From Morinoia aosen (taxonomy: Eukaryota; Arthropoda; Malacostraca; Amphipoda; Talitridae), in contig CM059567.1 of assembly GCA_030386875.1 (NCBI GenBank), positions 79,849,130-79,913,129 of the forward strand: a stretch of DNA of 64,000 nucleotides, written 5' to 3'. This document shows, in pieces, positions 54,201 through 64,000 of this stretch (position 1 is its first letter; each line of letters opens with the position of its first letter). The notes under the pieces are model-generated. The model searched no databases, was not told the DNA's origin, and saw only the letters and a program-made list of their open reading frames with translations. The position numbers were made by a program, and so were the translations under genes.

Positions 54201-55934
54201 GCTATTTTTTGGTGTCTTCGATTCAAGTTTTTGCAAACAATTATTCATAATTGTTCAAAACCGTAAGTAAACAAATCAGATTTAAAATACTTTACTTAAA
54301 AGTTAAAAAATACGCAATTTTTTTATTAATTAATTTGTTCGAGGTTCGAAACGACGTATTTATACCTATCACCTAATACGGTCACTGCATGATATCTATT
54401 CATTGTGGGTTTGCACACATTTATATATATGTGATACCTACGAGCGCGAAGTATAATTTTCGTACGGGACAATAATGAATATATTACAGTGAAGCCGGAA
54501 CTAATTACCGTGAAGCCGGAACTAATTATAGTGAAAAAAGTCGGAATTGGTTATTGAAAGCATTGCAAATTCATTCCGTTTGTTTCTGTTACTCTCATTC
54601 CCCCCTTCAATTAATACAAAGGATCTAGAAACTAGTAGTTAATGTGTTGAAAGTTACTTGCAGAAAAGCTCAGCTGATGTAATACATTGTACTCGCATAA
54701 AGAGTCGTAACTATCTACGCTCTTACTCTGTCTATATTCTATACCAGTGGTTCCTTATAACGACTCTTGCTCATATTTCTTTTGGTTATGCTTTCTTGTA
54801 TTCTTGGATAATGACTAGTCTTTGCATTAAACAAAAGTTATGATGTAATCATTAACATTTCTGGTCTTTAGGATGTGATATATTGATAATGACTAGTCTT
54901 TGCCAAAACCTGCAGCCAGGGCCTGATAAATAAAGAATTCTAGTTTTCAGGTTACGTAATCGCTACTGATAATGAAAATATAATTATCTTATTTTGATGT
55001 TAACAACTGTAATATTTGTAGATCTTTTTAGCTATATGTAGTACCTATGTACTTCAAATTTATTTTTTGGTTTTGTTTACTTCCTTGTCTTTAGGTTAAG
55101 TTAACATGCATTAATAATGAAAATTTCTGCTCATTTCTAAAGTTATTTCTTGAATTTTGTTTGATTCTTCAAGAGTTATTATGTGTGTTACCATTTCATT
55201 TCCATGTTTAATTTTTATCTTCGGATCACTCTCCAATTTTTAAGTAAGCATACACTGAAATGGAGATTTTTATAATTATGTTTTCACAATTTCAAAAACC
55301 GAAAAAGTGTCTGTTTCTCATCATTATATAATTAATGACGTTTTCTTATGAAACTTTTAGAAATGTTGTAGGGTAATCAAAATAGGTATTTGGACACTTG
55401 AAAAAACAAAATACAATGTGAAAGAGCTGCAATGAAAATAATACCACAACACTAGCAAATATTTCACTTAGTCACACGCATGTTGTAGCTGAAAGTAATG
55501 CACTATCTCAGTATCAATGATTGTTGCATTTATGTGATAGTACAAATTTTCTTGCTGACAACGTACCAAGTTTTCCTAAAAATATAAAATGAAAAGAACG
55601 TAGACATTTCTTAAAATAAGAAAGTGTCAAATACACAGTAAAACGTCCGAGAATAAGAGACAGTATCATATTACACACGTAAGCTAAAAGTGGCTTTTAT
55701 TCGTAATCAAAACGTTCTGAAACCGCCTGACCCCTGCAACGAAAGGTGAACAACTTTTACCTATTATAGCCAAGATGTAAAATAGCGTTGAGCTATAAAA
55801 TGTCCCCTTTTCTGCATTGTTACCCCGCATATTGTAGGTACAGAAACGAAAAGGCGGTGTGCAAATCTTGCCTACCTTATCTGTACATGTGTGTGTGATA
55901 TATCATAATTTTGGGATTTTGAGCATAGTAATTG
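54201..55934. other. Interior of the hAT-type unit, no gene
   Basis: AT-rich sequence. GTGAAGCCGGAACTAATTA occurs twice near 54491-54530, and GATAATGACTAGTCTTTGC twice at 54808 and 54885. Confidence 0.45.
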
Positions 55935-56268
55935 AATGAACTATTGTAATTTCGTTGAATCGGAGCATACTTAGGAATAGGAAAAACTATTGATCTTATC
56001 TATGCTTATCAGGGTATGCACTGCCTACTCTGCCTCCTCAGAAGACACCTGGCATAAATATATATATAAAATATATATTATATATATATATTATATGTAT
56101 ATATATTATATAACATATATAAATATATCTTATATATATATATTTATGACAGGTATCTTCTGTGGAGGCAAAGTAGGCAGTGCATACCCTAATAAGCATA
56201 GATAAGTATCAATAATTTTTCCTATTCCTAAGTATGCCCCGATTCAACGAAATTTCAATAGTTTAATA
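55935..56268. repeat. Long hairpin with 130-bp arms
   Basis: The left arm (55937-56068) reads CATACTTAGGAATAGGAAAA and GGGTATGCACTGCCTACT. The right arm (56138-56265) is its complement with few mismatches. A TATA-rich loop separates them. A foldback MITE is likely. Confidence 0.85.
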
Positions 56269-56269
56269 T

Positions 56270-58310
56270 ATATATATATAATAGTTGAGTGTACACGACC
56301 TGTCATAAATGACGGGATTCGATATTGTCGTTAAACAAATCTTACAGATGTGGATTAGGGCGGATCGTTTTTCAACTTTTTTTTATTTTTTTGTTCCTAT
56401 AGTAAAAAAATGTGTCTCATGGGTGAGAAAAAAATATTTACAAAGTTTCAGGTGTCTGCGATGATGTCTTCTGCCTCCCCACAGAGCTTGAAAGTCAATT
56501 TCTGAAGTTGAAAATCACTTATTTATAAATATTTTTATTTTATTTTATGCGCTCCTATAGTGATTAACTATCTTTAAGTGGTGTATTCAGCTCCTATTAT
56601 TAATGGGAACGTCTCAAGTCTTTATCTTCTGCCTCCCCAAATGGTGTGAAATATTAGGAAAATGCAGAAAAACTTGCCTAATTTTAAAAAGTTCCCATAA
56701 ATAAAATATCTAATGTTTACATTTCCTATACAACAGAATTATTTGTACTGGCCTCCAAGTTCATGTAATATTGATAAAAACGAAAATAATATTGGTAAAA
56801 ATATTGATAAAAACGTGATTTTTAACTTCGAAAATTGACTTTTAAGCTCTGTGGGGAGGCAGAAGACATCATCGCAGACACCTGAAACTTTGCAAATATT
56901 TTTTTATCACCCATGAGACACATTTTATCACTATAGGAACCAAAAAATAGAAAAGTTGAAAAACGATCCGCCCTAAATTGTGGATGGCAAATAAATAAAT
57001 CCATCCTAATAGAAGCCGCGATTAAAACAATCTTGTGCTTGTGCACTGATGAAACTCTTATCACAGATACGATCATTTAGCATCCTTTGAGAGCGTGATA
57101 GGGACCAACCAAGACGGAGCCACCAATTTTATTTGTTCAATACTGAATTGAACATTGTAATAACATAGAAGTTATGCACAGGAAATTTAAGGAGACACTT
57201 TGCTTTTTATTTGATAAGAATAATCAACCTTATATAGGGTTTTTTCTGTGCGGACAAATTTCAATCTTAGATTCAAAAACTCAAAATAAATCGATTTTCA
57301 CTAATTATAAAATGCCAAAACGCCTTAGTTTTCGAGTTATAAGGACTTAAAGAAACTACAAAACTCAAAGTAGGAGGCCTCGTGCGCGCCAATGTTAACG
57401 CTTGTCCTGATAATTCCGACCGCACTAAAGCATTATGATAAAAATTTATTTTTATTGTTACGACAAGACCTGCAAGCATTTTACGATTACGAAAAATTAC
57501 GTTCGCTAGGAAATTAGCACTAAGTTATCAATGATAAACTTCAGTAGCTATTTCATTAAATTAATAAAACGTCAAACATTATTTAATGCTTAATAGTTTG
57601 AAACTGCAGATACTTTTCTCAACCGTAAAATGCTTTCAGTTCTTGTTGTAAAAATATCACAAACCTGTTTTAGTGGGTAGGAACTTCAAGGCTTCACCTT
57701 CACCTTTTTCACCTTGTCACCCGTCAAAACTTCACTTTTTTCACTTCAAATCTAAGTCAAGGTCAATTTAATTCAAGTCAAGATCAGTTTAACCCAAGTC
57801 AAATTTAAATTAAATCAATCCTAAGTTGTGTTAAGAATTGACGTAATCACTCGTTAATATGAGCGTTTTTTGTATTAAATATGTCTCTATTGTATGTAAT
57901 GAGCAAGACAATCGTTTTTCTTTTCAGCAAGGAATACATAAAAGTTTCGCCGGTGTTGCAATCTAAAGACAAGCCGTCGTAAAATGGGCTAATTATCCAG
58001 CATCAGGAGGCAGAATGAGATTCAGATCTTTGACCGGCGTAAAAGATACAAGTCAATTATGAAAATTTCTCATTATGCTTCTCACGAAATTTCTGTTCTT
58101 TAAAATTCTACTTTTATGTCATTTTGCTTTCATTCAAATATTTTCGTTCAAAAGGTAATTTTATGTTACACATACATATAGAAGTATCGAGGAATTATTT
58201 ACACTCAAATAGAGATTGATATGCGCGAAATTTTACTTTATCACATGCTTGAAAGCATATATACATGCTACTACATAAAATTATCATTGGACGATATGTA
58301 GATATAATAT
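56270..58310 (+). repeat. Giant palindrome, left arm
   Basis: It pairs with 58555-61585 in reverse complement. Matching blocks include GTGGATGGCAAATAAATAAA, CAGATACGATCATT, CGCGCCAATGTTAACGC, repeated AAGTCAAG...TTTAA motifs and GGACGATAT near the centre. The left arm carries a TA-flanked MITE (56358) and about 320 bp (57400-57720) absent from the right arm. Confidence 0.78.
56358..56973. mobile_element. TA-flanked MITE with 170-bp inverted repeats
   Basis: It starts GGGCGGATCGTTTTTCAAC and ends with the complement, with TA on both sides. The arms are 56358-56522 and 56814-56973. The middle is AT-rich. No coding capacity. The TA target points to a Tc1/mariner partner. The opposite palindrome arm lacks it. 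Confidence 0.82.
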
Positions 58311-59247
58311 ATAAAAAAATGTTGCAATGAAGTCCTTTTTTCGCTCGTCCAAACGATTTTCGTAAAAAGAACTTTCTATTTATTTCATCGAAATAGATGA
58401 TATATATGCCTTGGCGTATTAATTTGAAGGGAGGGCAACACTTGTATTGCTAATGCAGGAATGTATGAGTGTGGTAATTTACTCTTTTCAAATTGTATTC
58501 AAACGGAATCGTACATAAATACTCAGTGAATCTCATTTGTATATTTCTTTTAAAGAATATATTGAAATATCGTCCAGTAGTTATCTATTTGCATGCATAT
58601 GATTTCATACATGTGAAAAAATGAAATTTAACGCATGTAAATCTCTAAATGAGAATAAATAAATCCCCGAAGCTGCTATGTGTAACATAAAATTACCTTT
58701 TGAACATAAATATATGAATATACGCATACTATCATTAATACAGAATTTTAAAGTAACTTCAATGAGTATTACTATACAAAGTGAACTGGTTATATTTTAT
58801 ATATGAATGGTGTCTTTTACGCCAGTCAAATATCTGAGTCATACTCTGCCTTCTGATTCTGGATACTTAGCACATTTTACGACAGCTTGTCTTTAGATTG
58901 TAAAACAGGCGAAAGTTTTATGTATTCCTTGCTGAAAGGAAAAACGATTGTCTTGCTTATCACATCCAATAGAAACATATTTAACGCAAAAATGCTCTAC
59001 AAAACGAGTGATTGTGTCAATTCTTAACTCAACTTAAAGTTAGATCAATTTGAATTTGACTTGGATTAAATTGAACTTGACTTGGATTAATTTGAACTTG
59101 ACGTCAATTAATTCGAATTTGACCTGGATTAAATTGAACATGACTTGGATTAAATTGAACTTGACTTAAATTAATTTCAAGTGAAAAAGTTAGCGCTAAC
59201 ATTGGCGCGAACAAGGTATCATACTTTAGGTTTCAAAGTTTCTTTAA

Positions 59248-59468
59248 CACTTTGACTGCGACTACTAAATATTAAGTTCAACAACAAACTCAAATTTAAT
59301 GTCAATTGTAGTAAGCTATTTGGAAAATACCAAACGTGAATTGGATCTTGCTTTTATTTAGCTTTGATTAAACATTTATGAATATTGAGTTTCCGACTAC
59401 TGGCCGGTCAGAAGCACAATGAAAATTACCTCCGTGTACCACCGGTGGCGCAAGTCACAGTCAAAGTG
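59248..59468. mobile_element. piggyBac-like MITE in TTAA
   Basis: 221 bp from CACTTTGACTGCGACT to its near complement, with TTAA directly on both sides (59244-59247, 59469-59472). The left palindrome arm has the uninterrupted site GGACTTAAAGAAAC, with a single TTAA. No coding content. Confidence 0.85.
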
Positions 59469-59592
59469 TTAAGTCCTTATAATACCAAAATTAAGGAGTT
59501 TTGGGCATTTCATCATTCATAAAATTTAATTTGTTTTGAGTTTTTCAACCTATGGTGGAAATGTCTCCGCACAAAAAAATACCCTATATATA

Positions 59593-61082
59593 CAGGGTGT
59601 TTCAAAAATACACGGCATAATTTCAGGTATGTATTTCCCACATGTAGACAATCAAAATAGTTCATTACAACATATGTCCGGAAATGCTTCATTTCCGAGT
59701 TATGGCCTTCACAACATTGAAATTCACCGGAACGTTTTTCTTTCCGCAGGTCGTTGCCGTCAAAGGACACATTAAGAGGGCACTCTGACAGATCATTCCT
59801 AGGCGAAGGTTAAATTCAGTGTTGTGTTTGGCGTTCGACTGTGTGTCATGTACACAAATCAGGAGCTGGCAGAGATGCACTTGATCTACGGTAAGGCAGA
59901 CGGCAATGCTGCGCTGGCTCGTCGTTTGTACCAGGAGAGGTACCCACAGCGACAATGTCCAGATCGGAAGACATTTGTAAGTCTCCATCAGCGTCTGTGC
60001 GAGTATGGAAAATTTGACTCTCCTGGATTGGGAAGGGGACGACCAAGATCTACAACTCCAGAAGAACAGGAGGAGATTCTGGAGATTGTGAACAGAACTC
60101 CTTCTATCAGCACACGAAGGTTAGCGTTGCAAGTGAATGTTCCCCATACGACTGTCTGGAGACTGCTGAAAGAGTATCAATTGTATCCTTACCATTTGCA
60201 ACGTGTACAGGCGCTGTCACCAGCAGATTACCCTGCACGAGTTAGGTACTGTCAGTGGTTCTTGCAGCAATGTGCTGCAAATCCGAACTTTCCTGCCTTA
60301 GTATTATTTACAGATGAAGCACAGTTCACACGAGATGGCATAACAAATCTCCACAATCAGCATGTATGGGCGTATGAAAACCCAAATGCAACTGTTGTAT
60401 CTCATCACCAGGTGCGGTTCTCCCTCAACATGTGGGCCGGTATCATTGGTGATCGGTTAGTTGGACCCCATGTACTTGTAAACAGACTTACGGGGCAGGC
60501 GTACACAAACTTCCTGGAAAACATCATACCTGATGTTTATGACGACACTCCACTGATCGATCGTCAGCACGCTCACTTCTTGCATGACGGCGCTCCTGCA
60601 CACTTCAGTCGTACGGCTCGCCGGTACTTGGATCGAAGATTTCCTGATCGATGGATAGGTAGAGGTGGCCCAATTGCTTGGCCTCCACGCTCACCTGATC
60701 TGAACCCTCTCGATTTCTACTTGTGGGGCCATTTAAAATCATTGGTTTATTCGTCTCCGGTGCCTGATTTGGAATCCCTTCGGAATCGAATTGTGGCACG
60801 CTCTGAGGACATACGCAACATTCCTGGAGTGTGGGATCGTGTTCGCAGGTCAATGAGACATCGATGTGAGGTCTGTATTCAAGCAGGAGGTGGTCATTTT
60901 GAACATCTTCTGTAATGGCAACGACCTGCGGAAAGAAAAACGTTCCGGTGAATTTCAATGTTGTGAAGGCCATAACTCGGAAATGAAGCATTTCCGGACA
61001 TATGTTGTAATGAACTATTTTGATTGTCTACATGTGGGAAATACATACCTGAAATTATGCCGTGTATTTTTGAAACACCCTG
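59593..61082 (+). mobile_element. Intact mariner-family (DD41D) transposon
   Basis: 1490 bp with perfect 166-bp inverted repeats (59593-59758 and 60917-61082) starting CAGGGTGTTTC and a TA duplication at both ends. It encodes one uninterrupted transposase. Perfect repeats and an open gene suggest recent movement. It inserted in the right arm of the giant palindrome. Confidence 0.93.
59848..60915 (+). CDS. Mariner-family DD41D transposase
   Basis: 355 residues from the first ATG (MYTNQELAEMHLIYG). The frame is open a little further upstream but without an ATG. Residues 1-60 are the DUF4817-type helix-turn-helix that binds the inverted repeats. Residues about 65-125 form a second helix-turn-helix with GRGRPRSTTPEEQ (GRPR hook) and VPHTTVWRLLKEYQLYPYH. 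The DDE core has LFTDEAQF (Asp156), LHDGAPAHF (Asp247) and SPDLNPLDFYLWG (Asp289). There are 41 residues between the last two, the DD41D spacing of rosa-like elements. It cuts and pastes the element at TA sites in the nucleus. No damage seen. Confidence 0.93.
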   Translation: MYTNQELAEMHLIYGKADGNAALARRLYQERYPQRQCPDRKTFVSLHQRLCEYGKFDSPGLGRGRPRSTTPEEQEEILEIVNRTPSISTRRLALQVNVPHTTVWRLLKEYQLYPYHLQRVQALSPADYPARVRYCQWFLQQCAANPNFPALVLFTDEAQFTRDGITNLHNQHVWAYENPNATVVSHHQVRFSLNMWAGIIGDRLVGPHVLVNRLTGQAYTNFLENIIPDVYDDTPLIDRQHAHFLHDGAPAHFSRTARRYLDRRFPDRWIGRGGPIAWPPRSPDLNPLDFYLWGHLKSLVYSSPVPDLESLRNRIVARSEDIRNIPGVWDRVRRSMRHRCEVCIQAGGGHFEHLL

Positions 61083-61721
61083 TATAATGAAACGCTAGGT
61101 ATCTCCATCAATTTATAAATAAATATGTGTTTTTGTGTGCAATTTCCCCTAAGATATTACAATGCAAATCAACTTGATTGGATGGTATCATAAATACCAT
61201 TAAAATAATATGAAAAACTTGGCATCTGCTCACTTTTGTTTATAAGTAAAAAATTTTGCTTGAAAATTGAATCTTTTGGTGAGAAAATGCAGCTTATCGT
61301 GGCAAAAAGTTATGTCAAATTTGTTGAAAACTTCTTTGCTAATAATAATTTGAAATATACTACACAGTTGATGCTTGCTTGGTTGGTGTGTGCGTCTGCG
61401 ACGTTCATAAGAATGCTCAATGACCGCATCTGTGATATGAGTTTCACCAGTGAACAAGTACAAGAATATTTTAATCTTGGATACGGTTAGGGTGGATCTA
61501 TTTGTTTGCCATCTATATCTTGCGACTTTTTTAAAGGAAACTATTGAATCCCGTAATTTTTGAAGAATCATGTACACTAGTAGATATATATATTAGTAAA
61601 ACTTGATTTTTAGCATTCTATTGCCAATTTAGAAATCGTTCATAAATAAAGATCACAATAACCATATGAACAGGTTGCAACACCTGCAAGCTGTAATATT
61701 CATCTTGTAAATTGTGAATAG

Positions 61722-61970
61722 GTGGAGTTGGAATCGCAAAATTCTGGAAAGGTGGAGTCGGAGTTGGAATTGCAAAATTCTGGAAAGGTGGAGTCGGAGT
61801 CGAAATTGCAAAATTCTGGAAAGGTGGAGTCGGAGTCGGAGTCGCTAAATTCTGGAAAGGTGGAGTCGGAGTCGGAGTCGCAAAATTCTGAAAAGGCGGA
61901 GTCGGAGTCGCAAAATTCTGAAAAGGCGGAGTCGGAGTCGCAAATTTATTTCTCCGACTCCGCAACCCTG
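61722..61970 (+). repeat. hAT right end with 30-36-bp GTCGGAGTC repeats
   Basis: About seven units of GGTGGAGTCGGAGTCG followed by AAATTCTGGAAA precede the terminal CTCCGACTCCGCAACCCTG. Confidence 0.85.
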
Positions 61971-61978
61971 CTGTGATG

Positions 61979-64000
61979 TACGAGGCCTGCATAAAATTAT
62001 CCAAACTTAGCCTTGAAAATTCAGCCATAATTCTTATGCGACCGGGTCAGGACCCTAGTCCATTCAGTGTAAGCCCTTTATGTCAGCGCCGACTCAATCT
62101 ACTCATCCTTCACTGCAGAAAAACTTCTTTCTGCTTTCATTAATTGCAGTTTTTTGCTACCGCTTTTTGTATAAACTTTTCACTCTTTCAAAATGGAAAG
62201 TTTTTACAGGCTTCTCCAAATTCTGGAGCTACAGAAAAAAGCAAAGAAACTTGTCTGAAGAACAGAGAAGCTGACGAATGCCTTGAATTCACTGTTTCGC
62301 CCAGAAATTCTAAATCTAAGGCGGGGAATCAAAACCTGGCTGCTGCATTATAACGACGTTGCGAGTCATTCAACTCACTTGATCAATATGAATCAATCAT
62401 CGCCGTCTTTACATTACATAAGTTTTGTGAGTAACTTTTCTGGCGTTCGTCCTGTAACAGTTTTATTTTAAGCAATGAAACATTTTTAAAAAAATATCTA
62501 TTATAACCAATACGGCAATCTAAGTAAAAAATTCGCACTAGCACAAGAACTCTCATTTGAAATTACATGATAAGTAACAAAAGACGGCAGGCCAGTGAAT
62601 ATTTTCTACGTAGGTAACCTCAAAGTTACAGAAGGAAAAGAAAATTTATTATCAAGAAATTTTCCGTCATGATTAAGAAAATGTAGATAATTATTGCAAA
62701 TTATTATTATTTGTAGGTAATTCATTTTTCGTAGAGTATTTTATATGTACTTGAAATTTGATAAGCTCTGTGCAGAAATGTTTTATCACGTGATTTGATA
62801 TAACTTTTGTTTAACAAATTGAAACTTTCCCCTCCTCCCGTAACTTCAAGATACCCAAGCGCAGCATATCTATGTATGATATCAAAGAATAAATGCATTG
62901 CAATGTAAGTATAGTTAGAACGGTTTTAGTTTTAAACTAACTAATGCGCTAATCCTGCGGTAAGTAATAACGCTCCTACACTTGAACGCAGCCGAAAGCT
63001 AACTTTATTTCTCGGTGGCGGCGGTGTATTCTTAAGTTAAAATTTACGTGAAAACTACTTCGTCTTAGCCAAGCAAGGGGAGGTCTCGGACAGGGCGATG
63101 CCCATTTTTTGATTTTTAATCGAAATTTTCATGTTTTCTTTTCAACTTATTATTTATAGTTTCTCTTTCCTAAGATTTGAGAGAAGATGACGCTTCTTAA
63201 AAAATTGTTTCCATTGTCTGTCGAAATCTGCAGTTCGAGGATTTCAAACAAAACTTCACTATGATTTTCAAAATTTTTTTACATTTCCTAAACAATGCTG
63301 GCGGTATTCTTTCAGGGACAAGAATCCTCCGGTAAAAGAAAATTTCCAACAACACATAAAAGTGAAGTTATATACAAAATATCGAGTCAGAACATCGCCT
63401 AAAGCGCGCTGCACCGCACACCACTGAGCGCACTGCACACACACACACACACGTTCACACCATCAGGAGCCAAAGGCTACTGTAGTGACTGTACCTGCAG
63501 GCTGCAGCGTTGGTGTGACCTCATGGAAGTTTCTTAATTATTTAAAACATGGTCGTTTGATTTTCCTGTTCTCATTTACTTAATTTATTCAATAAAGCGT
63601 CATGTGAAGACTATAATTATGGACGAATTATTATTTAATTAAGGAAATAAAAAACGTGAACGAGCTTCAATGCTCATGTATTTTTTCCTACACGTGGTGT
63701 AAGAGAAGAGTCACAATTTACAGTCATACAATCACAGTTTTATGACAGAAGAATTACGATAATAACAATTTTTTCTCAAAATTCTATCCATGCAGTAGTA
63801 GGCAGGAGCGCGCCTCTCGGTGGGAGCACTTCAATGTGAACATTTTAATTTTACTGCGTGAAACTTAATTTTACTGCGCCGCATTTTTAGCTCGTAATGT
63901 CCCTGGGATGAAATTTTAATTCTAAAATATATTTTGTTCTAGAAACCTCCATTTAAGATGTGGAGTCTTATTTGAAATCTTCTCTAATTGGCTCTCGCTG
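61979..64000. other. No recognised gene
   Basis: Short frames at 62080-62353 and 62283-62471 show no domain. A CA run lies at 63434-63452. The rest is AT-rich. Confidence 0.45.

Larger units (their letters stand above)
58555..61585 (-). repeat. Giant palindrome, right arm
   Basis: Complement of the left arm, interrupted by a TTAA-flanked MITE (59248-59468) and a mariner-family transposon (59593-61082). About 240 bp (58311-58554) separate the arms. A frame at 61230-61577 on the reverse strand spans part of this arm, with no known domain. Confidence 0.78.
54028..61970. mobile_element. 7.9-kb hAT-type unit with 8-bp target duplication
   Basis: The left end CAGGGTTGCGGAGTCGGAG at 54028 is matched by its exact complement ending at 61970. 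Outside both ends is CTGTGATG (54020-54027, 61971-61978). An 8-bp duplication and termini starting CAGGG fit hAT transposons. GTCGGAGTC-rich subterminal repeats lie at both ends (54040-54195, 61722-61945). No hAT transposase is present. The interior is a large palindrome with other transposons inserted. Confidence 0.7.

Noticed and set aside
61618-62028. 136-codon repetitive frame (PTPPFQNFA repeats)
   Set aside because: Translation of the GTCGGAGTC subterminal repeats of the hAT-type unit.

Overview
This is a gene-poor, AT-rich stretch of an animal nuclear genome, most likely an invertebrate and probably an arthropod. Evidence: tRNA-derived SINEs, several kinds of LINE, a Gypsy LTR element, a Penelope-like element, PIF/Harbinger, Tc1/mariner and hAT-type DNA transposons, many minisatellites, and no bacterial operons. 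I found no host gene that I can name with confidence. Almost every protein-like stretch belongs to a mobile element, and much of the interest lies in how elements are inserted into one another.

Left part (1-14.3 kb): LINE fragments and a tRNA-SINE split by a short element carrying a 26-bp array, then a broken Gypsy-family LTR element (2598-9373) with a 1.69-kb solo LTR of another family inside it and a second copy of the 26-bp element at its 3' edge. A reverse-strand CR1-like LINE fragment follows, then a second, internally deleted LTR copy carrying a third 26-bp element.

Middle left (14.3-31.3 kb): a rearranged PIF/Harbinger element with a MADF-domain gene, interrupted or abutted by a reverse-strand LINE, then a nearly complete CR1-type LINE (about 18.2-24.9 kb). 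Its 882-codon ORF1 ends in an OTU cysteine-protease-like domain. It is separated from the endonuclease/reverse-transcriptase frame by one in-frame TGA, and no ATG lies before the conserved start of the endonuclease. Fragments of related elements (ORF1 at 30.3-31.3 kb, RT at 11.1-12.3 kb) lie nearby. Degenerate long repeats, LINE, PIF, Tc1 and mariner pieces and half a SINE fill 24.9-30.3 kb.

Middle right (31.3-54.0 kb): mostly unrecognised AT-rich DNA. It holds an internally deleted mariner-like element, a three-copy repeat with one inverted copy, a 3.9-kb inverted-repeat-flanked region containing a degraded transposon protein, a Penelope-like GIY-YIG endonuclease fragment followed by a hammerhead-like motif, a PIF deletion derivative with TAA target duplications inside a minisatellite, a 120-bp tandem array, a tRNA-like sequence, a DUF4806-type pseudogene, a full tRNA-SINE and a decayed coding-like stretch.

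Right part (54.0-62.0 kb): a 7.9-kb unit bounded by 19-bp inverted termini and an identical 8-bp direct repeat, as expected for a hAT-type insertion. Its interior is a giant imperfect palindrome. Within the palindrome sit a TA-flanked MITE, a TTAA-flanked piggyBac-like MITE and an apparently intact DD41D mariner-family transposon with perfect 166-bp inverted repeats. The final 2 kb shows nothing I recognise.
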